Source: Sneathiella sp. HT1-7 (GTDB lineage Bacteria; Pseudomonadota; Alphaproteobacteria; Sneathiellales; Sneathiellaceae). Taken from it: 64,000 bases of DNA. How positions within the stretch are numbered: the first letter of the stretch is position 1; the number at the start of each line of letters is the position of its first letter. The position numbers and the translations under genes are program-made. Location: the NCBI RefSeq assembly GCF_020731145.1, contig NZ_JAJFZN010000001.1, positions 62,001 to 126,000 of the forward strand. Direction: 5' to 3'. Under the pieces are notes generated by a model that saw nothing but the letters and a program-made list of their open reading frames with translations, was not told the origin of the DNA and did no database searches. Of the stretch, positions 25,132-34,188 are shown piece after piece.

Positions 25132-27915
25132 ATGGCTAAAAAAAACGACAACAGCCCTGCTTATGGAGATATCAAGCTGCCCGACGCACCCGTTCTTGTG
25201 CTCGGTGGAGATGGTGGATACTGGCTCACGACAGATGGCGAGATGGCAAAAACCACCCTTGACGAGACCGCTGTCCGCGTCGTTAGCCAACCTCCCTTGC
25301 TGGTTCATCGACTAAATATGGCGCAGCGCCTTGGCATTAATCCCTTCCCTGCATATGACCTGCTGGAACTCTTTGCCTTTGCCTTTCCAGCGCGGCAATG
25401 CCTCCCAACAGCAAGAGGGGTCGCTCGTGCTCTCGATTTGGAGATAACAGCCGATACGGAAGAGCAAACACTGACCCTGTTCGAAGCTGCAAATTCTATA
25501 TTAAAATATTTAACCGGTTTAAATGAAAAATATCGAATTGAAGCATCCACAATTGCCATGACAATGGGTCAGGCGGGGTGGAACTGGGCTCCGGCGATTC
25601 TAGCTGCCGTTGGCACACCCGAGAGCCGGGAGCGCTTCGGCGGAATGGATACATGGCGCACCCTTTCGGAGTGGGCAGACTATGCACCTGAGCCTCCGCC
25701 CGATGATATCGCTGTCAGCGAGATCGAGGCGCGGGAGCGGCTCAAGGAAATGTTAGGGGACAATGCGGAAGCAAGGCCGCAGCAGGCAGATTTCAGCGCC
25801 CTCACCTCCCATGCCTTTATTCCGCGTGATCAGGCGGATGCCCCGAACCTCGTTCTCGCGGAAGCTGGGACCGGTACGGGCAAGACACTTGGATATATAG
25901 CACCTGCCAGCCTGTGGGCGGAAAAGAATGGGGCGGCGGTCTGGATTTCCACGTTTACAAAGAACCTGCAGCGGCAGATTGATGGTGAACTCAACCGCCT
26001 TTACCCAATTCCTGCGGAAAAAATGGAAAAGGCCGTCGTCAGGAAGGGCCGGGAAAATTATCTATGCCTTCTGAATTTTGAGGAGGCTCTACAAGGAGGC
26101 GCCGCACCAAAATCTGAACAGATTGTTCAGGGCCTTGTCGCGAGATGGATATCCGCAACCCGCGACGGCGATATGGTGGGTGGCGACTTTCCAAGCTGGC
26201 TGCTGGAGCTGGAAGGTCGGTCTCGTGTCATCCGACTTGCTGACCGGCGGGGGGAATGCATCTATTCCGCCTGTCCGCATTATCGAAAATGCTTTATCGA
26301 AAAATCAAGCCGTAAGGCACGCAAAGCGGACATCGTCATCGCCAATCATGCCCTCGTGATGATAAACGGAGCAACACGCCCGGACGATCCCTATCTTCCC
26401 AAGCGTTATGTATTTGATGAAGGCCATCATTTGTTCGATGCCGCGGACAGTGCCTTTGCCGCGCACTTAACCGGGCAAGAAACAGCGGAGCTGCGACGCT
26501 GGATCGCGGGAAGTGATACAGGTCGGAAAAGCAGGATGCGCGGCCTTGAAAACCGTATCGGGGACTTAATCGGTGATGATGAGAAGGGCGCTGATGCTCT
26601 ACAAAAAGCCATGCGGGCGGCGCGCAGACTGCCGACAGATGGCTGGCTAACCCGTGTGCGCGACGGTGCACCAAGCGGCCCGATGGAGGAATTACTCAGT
26701 TTTGTCCGGACTCAGGTTCTCGCAAGGTGCAGGCAACCGGACAGCCCCTACTCTATCGAATGTACAATTGACGAAATTCTCCCCGGCTTGGCTGACGCGG
26801 CAGAAAAGCTGGACAAGGCCTTGAGCGGTCTGGCCGGTCCAATGACGACACTTGGTAAAATTCTACTAAACCGGCTGGATACGGAAGCCGAAGACCTCGA
26901 TAGCGCCACGCGCCACCGGATTGAAGCTGCCGTGCAGGGCATTACGCGCCGCGTTACGATGAATATTGCACCCTGGCGCGCCATGCTGAAGGAAATAGAA
27001 AACCCAACGCCTGACGGGTTCGTAGATTGGTTCGCGATTGAACGCATCGGCGGGCGCGAGCTCGATCTCGGCTATTACAGGAGCTATGTCGACCCGACAT
27101 TCCCCTTCGCGGAAACCATCCTGAAAAAATCCCATGGCGCCGTCATTACCTCCGCAACCTTGCGCGACAACCATGATGGGGAGGAAAGCTGGCAGTCGGC
27201 GGATATGCGAACCGGCGCGCACCATATGGTGTTGCCGCCGATGCGATCGCATTTCGCCTCCCCTTTTGACTTCGCCAATCAGACACGGGTGATTGTTGTC
27301 ACGGACGTCCGACGGGATCATATGAAGGAAGTATCCGCTGCCTATCGTGAATTATTTCTCGCAAGCGGTGGCGGCGCCTTGGGCCTCTTTACGGCAATCT
27401 GGCGTCTGCGCGCAGTGCATGAAAATATCAAAAAGCCTCTCGCCGCTGCCGGATATGACCTCTATGCCCAACATCAGGATGCGCTGGATACATCAACGCT
27501 CGTCGATATTTTTCGGGAGGAGGAAAACTCAATCCTGCTAGGTACGGATGCCGTTCGCGATGGCGTTGATGTGCCGGGCAGGTCCCTGCGCCTTCTCGTT
27601 TTCGACCGGCTCCCCTGGCCGCGCCCCGATATCAAGCATAAAGCCCGTAAGAAGGCTTTTGGCGGCAGTAAATATGATGACAAGCTGACTCGCCTTAAAC
27701 TAAAGCAGGCTTTTGGCCGATTGCTTAGGCGAGAAAATGACTTCGGCGTCTTCGTGATGCTGGATAGCATGATGCCCTCCCGCCTTGCCTCCGCCTTTCC
27801 ACCGGAAGTCGAGATCCATCGGCTTGGCCTGAAAGACGCCATAGCGCTTACCCGGAATTTTATTTCCGAAAAAGAACAGGCATTGAAAAAAATATCATTG
27901 GATAATCGGGAATGA
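25132..27915 (+). CDS. DinG/XPD-like ATP-dependent DNA helicase
   Basis: From the ATG at 25132 (GGGA just upstream; ATG 25123 and TTG 25111 are alternatives) this gives 927 residues. The Walker A motif LAEAGTGTGKT is near residue 248 and the DEAH-type box YVFDEGHHLF near 427. Between them are cysteines (YLCLLNF, then CIYSACPHYRKC) of the kind that bind a 4Fe-4S cluster in XPD/DinG helicases. Motif VI is at QAFGRLLRRENDFGVF. An extra N-terminal region of about 230 residues precedes the helicase core. It is a superfamily 2 5'-3' helicase, likely in DNA repair or R-loop removal. Confidence 0.92.
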   Translation: MAKKNDNSPAYGDIKLPDAPVLVLGGDGGYWLTTDGEMAKTTLDETAVRVVSQPPLLVHRLNMAQRLGINPFPAYDLLELFAFAFPARQCLPTARGVARALDLEITADTEEQTLTLFEAANSILKYLTGLNEKYRIEASTIAMTMGQAGWNWAPAILAAVGTPESRERFGGMDTWRTLSEWADYAPEPPPDDIAVSEIEARERLKEMLGDNAEARPQQADFSALTSHAFIPRDQADAPNLVLAEAGTGTGKTLGYIAPASLWAEKNGAAVWISTFTKNLQRQIDGELNRLYPIPAEKMEKAVVRKGRENYLCLLNFEEALQGGAAPKSEQIVQGLVARWISATRDGDMVGGDFPSWLLELEGRSRVIRLADRRGECIYSACPHYRKCFIEKSSRKARKADIVIANHALVMINGATRPDDPYLPKRYVFDEGHHLFDAADSAFAAHLTGQETAELRRWIAGSDTGRKSRMRGLENRIGDLIGDDEKGADALQKAMRAARRLPTDGWLTRVRDGAPSGPMEELLSFVRTQVLARCRQPDSPYSIECTIDEILPGLADAAEKLDKALSGLAGPMTTLGKILLNRLDTEAEDLDSATRHRIEAAVQGITRRVTMNIAPWRAMLKEIENPTPDGFVDWFAIERIGGRELDLGYYRSYVDPTFPFAETILKKSHGAVITSATLRDNHDGEESWQSADMRTGAHHMVLPPMRSHFASPFDFANQTRVIVVTDVRRDHMKEVSAAYRELFLASGGGALGLFTAIWRLRAVHENIKKPLAAAGYDLYAQHQDALDTSTLVDIFREEENSILLGTDAVRDGVDVPGRSLRLLVFDRLPWPRPDIKHKARKKAFGGSKYDDKLTRLKLKQAFGRLLRRENDFGVFVMLDSMMPSRLASAFPPEVEIHRLGLKDAIALTRNFISEKEQALKKISLDNRE

Positions 27916-27966
27916 ACCTCATATCCTGTGAGTAATTGTTTCATTTCAGACCGGAGATACTGTCGC

Positions 27967-28377
27967 ATGACGACGCTTAACCTGCATACCGCCCTTATTT
28001 CAACAATGGTAATTGTATCCGCTGCAGACCGTGAAATGACGGACCGGGAACTGTTCACAATCGGTGAGATAGTCCGCACCCTTCCGGTATTTGCCGATTA
28101 CGAGGAAGAACATCTTCCGGATGATGCGACGACTTGCGTCGACATGCTGAACGGAGACCAAAAACTGGACGAAATCATTGGCAAGATCCGGGCTGTTCTG
28201 CCAAAAAAGATTTACGATACGGCCTACGCCCTTGCTTGCGACGTCGCGGTTTCTGATGGCCAGTTGAGCCAGGAAGAACTTCGTATGCTTGAAATGCTAC
28301 GCCATGGACTTGACGTCGATCGCCTCACTGCCGCCGCGATCGAGCGTGGTTCCGCCGTCCGGTACGCCCGCCCCTGA
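27967..28377 (+). CDS. TerB-like (tellurite resistance TerB fold) protein
   Basis: The ATG at 27967 follows GGAG and gives 136 residues of all-helical protein resembling the TerB/DjlA-N fold: VIVSAADREMTDREL and DVAVSDGQLSQEELRML are two matching acidic helix-loop-helix units. TerB-type domains are thought to bind metal or take part in stress-response scaffolds; no ter operon is nearby. It follows the helicase by about 50 bp in the same direction and may be co-transcribed with it. Confidence 0.75.
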   Translation: MTTLNLHTALISTMVIVSAADREMTDRELFTIGEIVRTLPVFADYEEEHLPDDATTCVDMLNGDQKLDEIIGKIRAVLPKKIYDTAYALACDVAVSDGQLSQEELRMLEMLRHGLDVDRLTAAAIERGSAVRYARP

Positions 28378-28450
28378 TATAACTAATATTTGCCAAACGG
28401 CTGACATCCGATAATAATCCTTTTTAATAATAAAAGTGGGAGGGTTATTA

Positions 28451-28996
28451 ATGGGTGGTTTAACAGGGGTTTCTGTCGGGTTTTTAGGGCTCGGCGACGT
28501 TGGTCGGCCAGTATTACGGCGGCTAAAAGCGCGTGGTGCAGATGTCCATGCAACAAGCCGTTCACCAGCTTTGCGCTATAAAATGGCCCGCGATGCGGTC
28601 AATTTGTACAAAGCGCCGAGTGAAGTGAATGACCAGATAAAGGATGGCATCATTTTCCTGATGCTGTCTAAACAGGCACTGATTGACGCTTTTCTCAATG
28701 GGCCAGACGGGTTGCTTTCCAATCTTGCAAGCGGCGCGCTAATAGTTGATCTTGGTCAGACCTCCTCCGAAGCTACGAAAAAATATGCCAAAATGGTGGA
28801 GGAAAAAGGCGCCCATTGGTTGGATGCCCCGGCGATAGGAAGTGAGCAGGACGCGACCGAGGGTCGGCTTAGTATTCGCGTTGGCGGCCGAGCAGAAGAT
28901 TTTGACCGCGCGTGTCCAATTCTGGAGGAAGTCGGCCGCGACATAAAGCATATGGGAGAGATCGGATCGGGTCAGGCGGCTGTGCCTATCAATTAG
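28451..28996 (+). CDS. Truncated 3-hydroxyisobutyrate dehydrogenase-like protein (N-terminal domain only)
   Basis: The ATG at 28451 follows GGGAGG, giving 181 residues. The protein has the NAD-binding GFLGLGDVGRPVLRRL and the rest of the Rossmann domain through DAPAIGSEQDATEGRLSIRVGG. It stops just after IGSGQAA, where the family normally continues with the catalytic lysine helix (KlvNN) and a C-terminal helical domain of over 100 residues. No continuation appears in the other frames before the next gene. It is either a decayed pseudogene or a single-domain relic. Its upstream half is well preserved with a good ribosome site, so it may still be expressed. Confidence 0.7.
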   Translation: MGGLTGVSVGFLGLGDVGRPVLRRLKARGADVHATSRSPALRYKMARDAVNLYKAPSEVNDQIKDGIIFLMLSKQALIDAFLNGPDGLLSNLASGALIVDLGQTSSEATKKYAKMVEEKGAHWLDAPAIGSEQDATEGRLSIRVGGRAEDFDRACPILEEVGRDIKHMGEIGSGQAAVPIN

Positions 28997-29091
28997 CGCG
29001 GCCTCACACAAGATCCGATCACGAAGTTTAGTGGATCTTCACGTTTTCGCTATGCCGATGATTTCAATGGTTATTTCATTTGGAGCGCCCT

Positions 29092-29127
29092 ATTTTGTCA
29101 GAGGAACGAAGGAGACTCTGACAAAAT
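29092..29127 (+). promoter_or_regulatory. Perfect 12-bp inverted repeat with the ribosome binding site in its loop
   Basis: ATTTTGTCAGAG (29092-29103) and CTCTGACAAAAT (29116-29127) are exact inverted repeats, one base before the ATG of the next gene. The 12-base loop contains AAGGAG. No T-run follows, so it is not a classic terminator. It may be an RNA hairpin that presents or controls the ribosome site, or a DNA operator. Confidence 0.6.
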
Positions 29128-29128
29128 C

Positions 29129-29932
29129 ATGCTGGATTACATTGCGAGCCATGAACCGACCATCCGCCTGAGCTTTTTTCTGGGAACGCTCGGGATGATT
29201 GGTATTTGGCAGGTCGTCGCCCCGAAACGCCCACAAACTGTTTCGACCCTGTGGCGATGGCTGAACAATTTCGGCGTGACGTTCCTGAACACCTTTCTAC
29301 TACGGCTGCTATTCCCCATTCTGGCGGTCGGGCTAGCCGCAATTGCCGAAGAAAATGGCTGGGGCCTCCTCAATATCATTGAAATACCGATCGCACTTTC
29401 CATCGTGATTGCGGTTATCCTACAGGATTTGGTGATATACTGGCAGCATGTAATCTTTCATCGCGTCGGCTTTCTCTGGCGATTTCATAAAATGCACCAT
29501 GCAGATGTCGACTATGATGTCTCTACCGGCGCCCGATTTCACCCCGTAGAAATCTTTCTTTCCATGCTGCTCAAGCTGGTGGTTGTCTTCTTGCTGGGTC
29601 CACCCGTTGTGGCAGTAATTATATTCGAAATTCTTTTGAGCTCAGTCGCCATGTTCAATCATGCCAACGCAGGCTTACCGGAAAAAATCGATCAGATAAT
29701 GCGAAAAATTGTTGTCACCCCGGACATGCATCGCGTTCATCATTCGGTGATACGGGGAGAGCATAACAGCAATTACGGCTTCAACCTGCCCTGGTGGGAC
29801 TATCTATTCGGCACTTATCTTCCCCAGCCATCGGCAGGCCATGACAAAATGACCATTGGCCTTAGCGAGTATCAGGAAGAACGCAAACAAAGTATTCTCT
29901 GGATGCTGTCTCTTCCGTTCGTTAAACGATAA
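29129..29932 (+). CDS. Sterol desaturase/fatty acid hydroxylase family membrane protein
   Basis: The 267-residue protein has several membrane helices and the His-box pattern of di-iron membrane oxygenases: WQHVIFHRVGFLWRFHKMHH, MFNHANAGL and HRVHHSVIRGEHNSNYG. The C-terminal WWDYLFGTY is typical of the family. It probably hydroxylates or desaturates a lipid in the inner membrane; the substrate is unknown. Its ribosome site AAGGAG lies in the loop of a perfect inverted repeat ending one base before the ATG. The gene is convergent with the CHAD gene, 6 bp apart. Confidence 0.9.
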   Translation: MLDYIASHEPTIRLSFFLGTLGMIGIWQVVAPKRPQTVSTLWRWLNNFGVTFLNTFLLRLLFPILAVGLAAIAEENGWGLLNIIEIPIALSIVIAVILQDLVIYWQHVIFHRVGFLWRFHKMHHADVDYDVSTGARFHPVEIFLSMLLKLVVVFLLGPPVVAVIIFEILLSSVAMFNHANAGLPEKIDQIMRKIVVTPDMHRVHHSVIRGEHNSNYGFNLPWWDYLFGTYLPQPSAGHDKMTIGLSEYQEERKQSILWMLSLPFVKR

Positions 29933-29938
29933 ACAGCC

Positions 29939-30895
29939 TCAGGTCGCCTTTCGCAAATCCTTTTTATCGACAGTGAAATCCTCAAATTTCCGCCAGAGCT
30001 TCAGAAACTCCTTCAGATTCTGCTCCACTTCTTTACTGGCATCACAATAAACCCGGGCATTGAAGCGCAATGCTTCGGCAAAATACTCGGCGCGTACGGC
30101 AGCGCTCAACTGGCTGAGGATGACCATACCTTCTTTCACATCATTAATATGGCCAAGATAATCCTGCATCTGAACCAGAAGATCATATCCCTCATCAATT
30201 TTTTCCTTGCGAATCAGGGAGGAAAAAAACCGCAAATGATAGCGGGAGCGTTTTATATATTTACGCAAATCATGGAGCTCGTTGGCCGAGAGATTTTCCA
30301 CATCTGCTCCGCGATTTAAAAGTTCAACGCCACCCTCTTCGATCGCATTCAAGGCAAAAGGCGCAACGGGGCTACTCATGATTTTGCGCGCGGACCTGCC
30401 GAGCTTTGTCGCCCAGTTTCCCTGCAGCCATTTGTCAAAGGATTTAGATAGCCGTTCAAAATGGCCGCCGGAGATTTCATGTATTATGATGTCATATTCT
30501 TCGGCGCGAAATTCCTCCCCCAGCATCAGAAGTTCTTTCGACACCTTCCTAAAATCCTTAGTCTTGATTTCAGGCATGAGCGTACTATCCAGAAATACAT
30601 CCATATTCCGGGCATCACCAAGGAGGTTTCCAAAATAACGGTATTCCCGGTTAAATTTCGCTCGAATTTCCTTTGGGATGATGGCGCGAAAAATATACAG
30701 CGCTACGCGCATGCGGCGCACCCCGATGCGAATTTGCATCAACGCCAACGGATCTCCCTCGTCCTTGAACTGTCGAAAATTTTCCTTCAGATGATGGGCG
30801 CACCCGTGAAAAATCGCTTTCGCCGCTGTCTCGACATCCATACTTTCCGTAAGATCGATATGCGATAATTTATGAACTTTCGACTTGGATGACAT
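29939..30895 (-). CDS. CHAD domain protein
   Basis: From the ATG at 30895 this gives 318 residues. It is a stand-alone CHAD domain: conserved histidine and arginine helices such as HGCAHHLKENFRQF, MQIRIGVRRMRVAL, GDARNMDVFLD and LHDLRKYIKRSRYHLRFF. CHAD proteins bind inorganic polyphosphate through these basic residues and may localise to polyphosphate granules. Here there is no fused CYTH triphosphatase domain and no ppk gene next to it. A GTG one codon upstream is an alternative start. Confidence 0.9.
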   Translation of the reverse strand: MSSKSKVHKLSHIDLTESMDVETAAKAIFHGCAHHLKENFRQFKDEGDPLALMQIRIGVRRMRVALYIFRAIIPKEIRAKFNREYRYFGNLLGDARNMDVFLDSTLMPEIKTKDFRKVSKELLMLGEEFRAEEYDIIIHEISGGHFERLSKSFDKWLQGNWATKLGRSARKIMSSPVAPFALNAIEEGGVELLNRGADVENLSANELHDLRKYIKRSRYHLRFFSSLIRKEKIDEGYDLLVQMQDYLGHINDVKEGMVILSQLSAAVRAEYFAEALRFNARVYCDASKEVEQNLKEFLKLWRKFEDFTVDKKDLRKAT

Positions 30896-30988
30896 CACGA
30901 CTCTTCTGGCTAGTAAGATTTACCCCAACTATAATGCATTTATGCTATTCAAACCATGATACGAAAAGCAACCAAGAGATAAAAACAA

Positions 30989-31819
30989 ATGAAAAAACTG
31001 GAAAACTGGGTTGGCAATCAAATATCTCATGAAGAAATCATACATCAACAGTCACTGAACGGCTTTGCGGCCCTTATGGATGAAGGCGACCCCGCCTCCG
31101 ACATTGTTCCTCCAGGGGGACACTGGATGTATTTTTTACCGACTGACAGACAATCCCGAATCGGCCCTGACGGGCATCCAATCAAGGGGGATTTTTTGCC
31201 CCCTGTGGAACTGCCACGACGGATGTGGGCGGGCGGAAGGCTCGAATTTCATGCCCCGCTACGTGCTGGCGACAAAGCCAAAAAGATTTCGACGATCAAG
31301 AGCGTCGTGGAAAAGCAGGGACGAACAGGTGCGCTGGTTTTTGTCACAGTCGAACATCAAGTGATGAATCAAGCCGGATTATGCCTGACAGAAGAGCATG
31401 ATATCGTTTTCCGCGAAGCTGCAGGCGTGGCCAGCAGCGGCAAAAAGGACATGCAAGGCGCCCCTGATGACGGCGTTTGGGAAGAAACGGTGAAACCTGA
31501 TTCCGTTATGCTATTCCGTTATTCCGCCCTTACCTTCAACGGACATCGCATTCATTATGATCGTGAGTATTGCCTTGAGAAGGAAGGATATCCGGGCCTT
31601 GTCGTGCACGGGCCTCTTCTGGGTACTTTGTTAATGCGTCTTGCGGTCAACAAAATGGATGGGCGACCGCTTCGGAAATTCAGCTTTCGCAACTTCAATC
31701 CGATTTTCGACATCGCCTCTTTCACACTGGATGGAAAGCCTGAGAATAATGACGCGTGCAGCGTTTGGGTCCAGGGACCCACGGGTGAACTTGCCGTCAA
31801 AGCAACCGCAGAATTCTAA
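30989..31819 (+). CDS. Hot-dog acyl-CoA hydratase/dehydratase (FAS1-like, mesaconyl-C4-CoA hydratase group)
   Basis: The 276-residue protein is a double hot-dog fold of the HTD2/mesaconyl-C4-CoA hydratase type. The N-terminal half has LPTDRQSRIGPDGHPIKGDF, PRRMWAGGRLEFH and EKQGRTGALVFVTVEH; the C-terminal half has RYSALTFNGHRIHYDREYC with the MaoC-type catalytic Asn/His/Asp region and GLVVHGPLLGTLLM. Related enzymes hydrate unsaturated branched dicarboxyl-CoA esters. It stands alone between the CHAD gene and a terminator, so its pathway is not shown by neighbours. Confidence 0.86.
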   Translation: MKKLENWVGNQISHEEIIHQQSLNGFAALMDEGDPASDIVPPGGHWMYFLPTDRQSRIGPDGHPIKGDFLPPVELPRRMWAGGRLEFHAPLRAGDKAKKISTIKSVVEKQGRTGALVFVTVEHQVMNQAGLCLTEEHDIVFREAAGVASSGKKDMQGAPDDGVWEETVKPDSVMLFRYSALTFNGHRIHYDREYCLEKEGYPGLVVHGPLLGTLLMRLAVNKMDGRPLRKFSFRNFNPIFDIASFTLDGKPENNDACSVWVQGPTGELAVKATAEF

Positions 31820-31821
31820 AA

Positions 31822-31850
31822 AAAAGGGGCCGTACAAGCGGCCCCTTTTC
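31822..31850. terminator. Bidirectional terminator between hydratase and PCu(A)C genes
   Basis: AAGGGGCCG and CGGCCCCTT pair in a nine-base stem around a TACAAG loop, with A- and T-rich flanks on both sides. It separates two convergent genes. Confidence 0.9.
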
Positions 31851-31870
31851 ATTGAATCTGTAATTACAAA

Positions 31871-32377
31871 CTAGTCTTGTTTGTGCTTATGGTCATGCAT
31901 TTTCATGTCCATTGCACCTGCGTCCTTCACATGAACGGTAACCGTAATCTGCCCGGCGCGCGCAAAATTGAGCGTCACTGGAAATTCTGATCCCTTGTGA
32001 AGTGGCTTTTTCAGGCCCATGAGCATGACGTGGAAACTGCCCGGTTTCAACATTACTGTCTCCCCTGCGGGAATAAGCAATTCGTCCATCCGCACCATGC
32101 TCATAACACCGTCTTTCATGATGCTATTATGAATTTCCACCCGATCAGCAATGGGGCTCTCTGCGGCAACAAGACGATCTGCCTCGCCTTCCATGTTATG
32201 CAAGGTCATAAAGGCACCGCCGACCGCAGCATTCGCAGGACGTGCCCGCGACCAGGCGTCTTTCACAGCCATTCCATTCTTCTCGGATGCGTGGGAGGCA
32301 AACAGGTCAGATTCCGCGTTCACGATCAAAACCCCAACCAAGAGAATAAAGGGGAGATATTTAAGGTATTTCATCAT
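31871..32377 (-). CDS. PCu(A)C-type periplasmic copper chaperone
   Basis: The 168-residue protein has an N-terminal hydrophobic signal/anchor and the PCu(A)C copper site: His in RVEIHNSIM, Met in GVMSM, and His/Met in PGSFHVMLMGL. It ends in a His/Met-rich tail (MDMKMHDHKHK) that can bind extra copper. It delivers Cu(I) to the CuA centre of cytochrome c oxidase, acting with Sco. The sco gene lies 14 bp upstream on the same strand, so they form an operon ended by the terminator at 31822-31850. Confidence 0.94.
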   Translation of the reverse strand: MMKYLKYLPFILLVGVLIVNAESDLFASHASEKNGMAVKDAWSRARPANAAVGGAFMTLHNMEGEADRLVAAESPIADRVEIHNSIMKDGVMSMVRMDELLIPAGETVMLKPGSFHVMLMGLKKPLHKGSEFPVTLNFARAGQITVTVHVKDAGAMDMKMHDHKHKQD

Positions 32378-32391
32378 TTTTCCTTATCCGT

Positions 32392-33006
32392 TTATAGCTG
32401 CTCTCGTATTTTCGACGCCATTTCCTCGGCTGGCACGCCATAAGAGAAAACCGTGATCAAATCACCGTCACGCCCCATCAAGTATGTGAAGGAGGTATGG
32501 TCCACGAGATAAAAGTCCGGGTCGTCTTCATTCTGTTTCTGCGAATAGACGCGATACTTTTTCTTTATATCACTAATTGCATCTTCACTGCCGGTAAGCC
32601 CGACAATTGCAGGATGGAAGGCGGCGACAAACTCTGCCATGATTTCAGGTGTATCCCGCTCTGGATCGACAGTGACAAATACAGGCACCACTTCTTCAGC
32701 ATCATCGCCAAGTTCCTGCAGGACGAGAGAAATTGTCTGCATCTCCGTCGGGCATACGTCAGGACAATTGGTAAACCCAAAAAACATTAAGAGAAGTTTA
32801 CCTTTGAAATCTGCATCGGTAACCGTCTCCCCCTTATGATTGATAAGGGAAAAAGGCCCGCCGATCTGCGGCACACCTGCCAGAACTGAAGAACCTTCAG
32901 ACTTTCCCTGGCCAATACCAGGCAAATTGCCAGACATCCAAAGCCCAATGACAGCGGCACTGGCCAACAGAAAAATGGCAATAAAGAATGCAAATATCTT
33001 GTTCAT
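32392..33006 (-). CDS. SCO1/SenC/PrrC family copper chaperone
   Basis: The 204-residue protein has an N-terminal membrane anchor, a thioredoxin-like fold, and the copper/redox site FTNCPDVCPTEM with the distal His in LVDHTSFTYLM. Sco proteins reduce and metallate the CuA centre of cytochrome c oxidase in the periplasm. It is the first gene of a two-gene unit with PCu(A)C. The 230-bp gap to the next divergent operon (33007-33237) is AT-rich and holds a small perfect hairpin (33052-33067) but no clear promoter. Confidence 0.94.
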   Translation of the reverse strand: MNKIFAFFIAIFLLASAAVIGLWMSGNLPGIGQGKSEGSSVLAGVPQIGGPFSLINHKGETVTDADFKGKLLLMFFGFTNCPDVCPTEMQTISLVLQELGDDAEEVVPVFVTVDPERDTPEIMAEFVAAFHPAIVGLTGSEDAISDIKKKYRVYSQKQNEDDPDFYLVDHTSFTYLMGRDGDLITVFSYGVPAEEMASKIREQL

Positions 33007-33237
33007 CTAAAAAACGAGCTCGAAGTTACCAACTAAACATAAATTTCCGAACGACCTGCATAGGTCGCCTGCATTGTTACGACAAGCTAAAATTGTATAC
33101 TGCGTCATTCTATCGCATAGCATACAATAAGCATCCGGATCAGAGATTGACCCCTCAACTTTCTGCAGATAACTTGTTTTTACGCATTTAAATTTATTCT
33201 CTGCTCTCACGCGTAATGTTTGGCACCAAGTAATTAT

Positions 33238-34188
33238 ATGAGCATTTTTATTGCGAAGCGAGTTTTGACGTTGTTTGTGACCCTTATCGGCGCATCAATC
33301 GTTATTTTCCTCGTCATGGAAATCCTGCCGGGCGATCCAGCGCTGGTGATATTGGGCGTCGATGCGTCTGATGAGGCTGTTAACGCGCTCACAAAGGAAC
33401 TCGGTCTCGATCGACCTCCACTGGTGCGTTACTGGGACTGGGTGACCGGAATATTGCAGGGGGAGCTGGGCAAAAGCTACGCCTATAAGGTCCCTGTCTG
33501 GGAACTCGTAGAGGGCGCGCTTCTCATCACCATTCCCCTTGCGATTATGTCGATCTTACTCAGCATCGTTCTCGCGCTTTCCATCGGCCTTTATGCGGCG
33601 GCCAATCATAACAAAGCAGGAGACGTCACCTTGATGGGGATAAGCCAGCTTGGCATTTCTATCCCGAATTTCTGGCTTGCCATCCTTCTGATCATGCTCT
33701 TCGCGATAAATTTACGGTGGCTTCCTGCTGGTGGCTTTCCGGGCTGGGATGAAGGCCTGTGGGCATGCCTGAGAGCATTGCTGCTTCCTTCTCTCGCTCT
33801 TGCAACGGTTGTCGGTGCCATATTGGCCCGAATCACACGCTCTTCTGTGCTTGAGGTATTTCGCGAAGATTATGTTCGCACAGCGCGCGCCAAAGGCCTG
33901 AGTAAGCAGGCGACCCTTTGGCGGCATGTCCTGCGAAATGCGTTGATCCCCGTCCTGACTGTCACCGGCATTCAATTCTCCGCGCTTCTGACAGGTACGG
34001 TTGTTGTTGAAAATGTATTCCACATACCAGGACTTGGCTCGCTTGTCTTGAAGGCCATCAACAACCGCGATACAATCGTCGTCGAAAATGTCGTGTTGCT
34101 GCTTGCCACTATGATCATTGTCGTGAATTTCGTCGTTGATATTCTCTATGCGGTTATCGATCCACGACTCAAGGCGCATGACATATGA
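33238..34188 (+). CDS. Peptide/nickel-type ABC transporter permease 1 (DppB-like)
   Basis: The ATG at 33238 gives 316 residues; a TTG at 33220 is the only longer start and gives a poorer N-terminus. It has six membrane helices, the N-terminal FIAKRVLTLFVTLIGASIVI typical of DppB, the GDPALVILG segment, and the EAA-type coupling loop YVRTARAKGLSKQATLWRHV. It forms one half of the membrane channel for peptides, nickel or similar solutes. The stop overlaps the next gene in an ATGA (34185-34188). Confidence 0.92.
   Translation: MSIFIAKRVLTLFVTLIGASIVIFLVMEILPGDPALVILGVDASDEAVNALTKELGLDRPPLVRYWDWVTGILQGELGKSYAYKVPVWELVEGALLITIPLAIMSILLSIVLALSIGLYAAANHNKAGDVTLMGISQLGISIPNFWLAILLIMLFAINLRWLPAGGFPGWDEGLWACLRALLLPSLALATVVGAILARITRSSVLEVFREDYVRTARAKGLSKQATLWRHVLRNALIPVLTVTGIQFSALLTGTVVVENVFHIPGLGSLVLKAINNRDTIVVENVVLLLATMIIVVNFVVDILYAVIDPRLKAHDI

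Noticed and set aside
33052-33067. Short perfect hairpin CGACCTGCATAGGTCG before the ABC operon
   Set aside because: The six-pair stem has no T-run and no second copy, so neither terminator nor operator can be argued.
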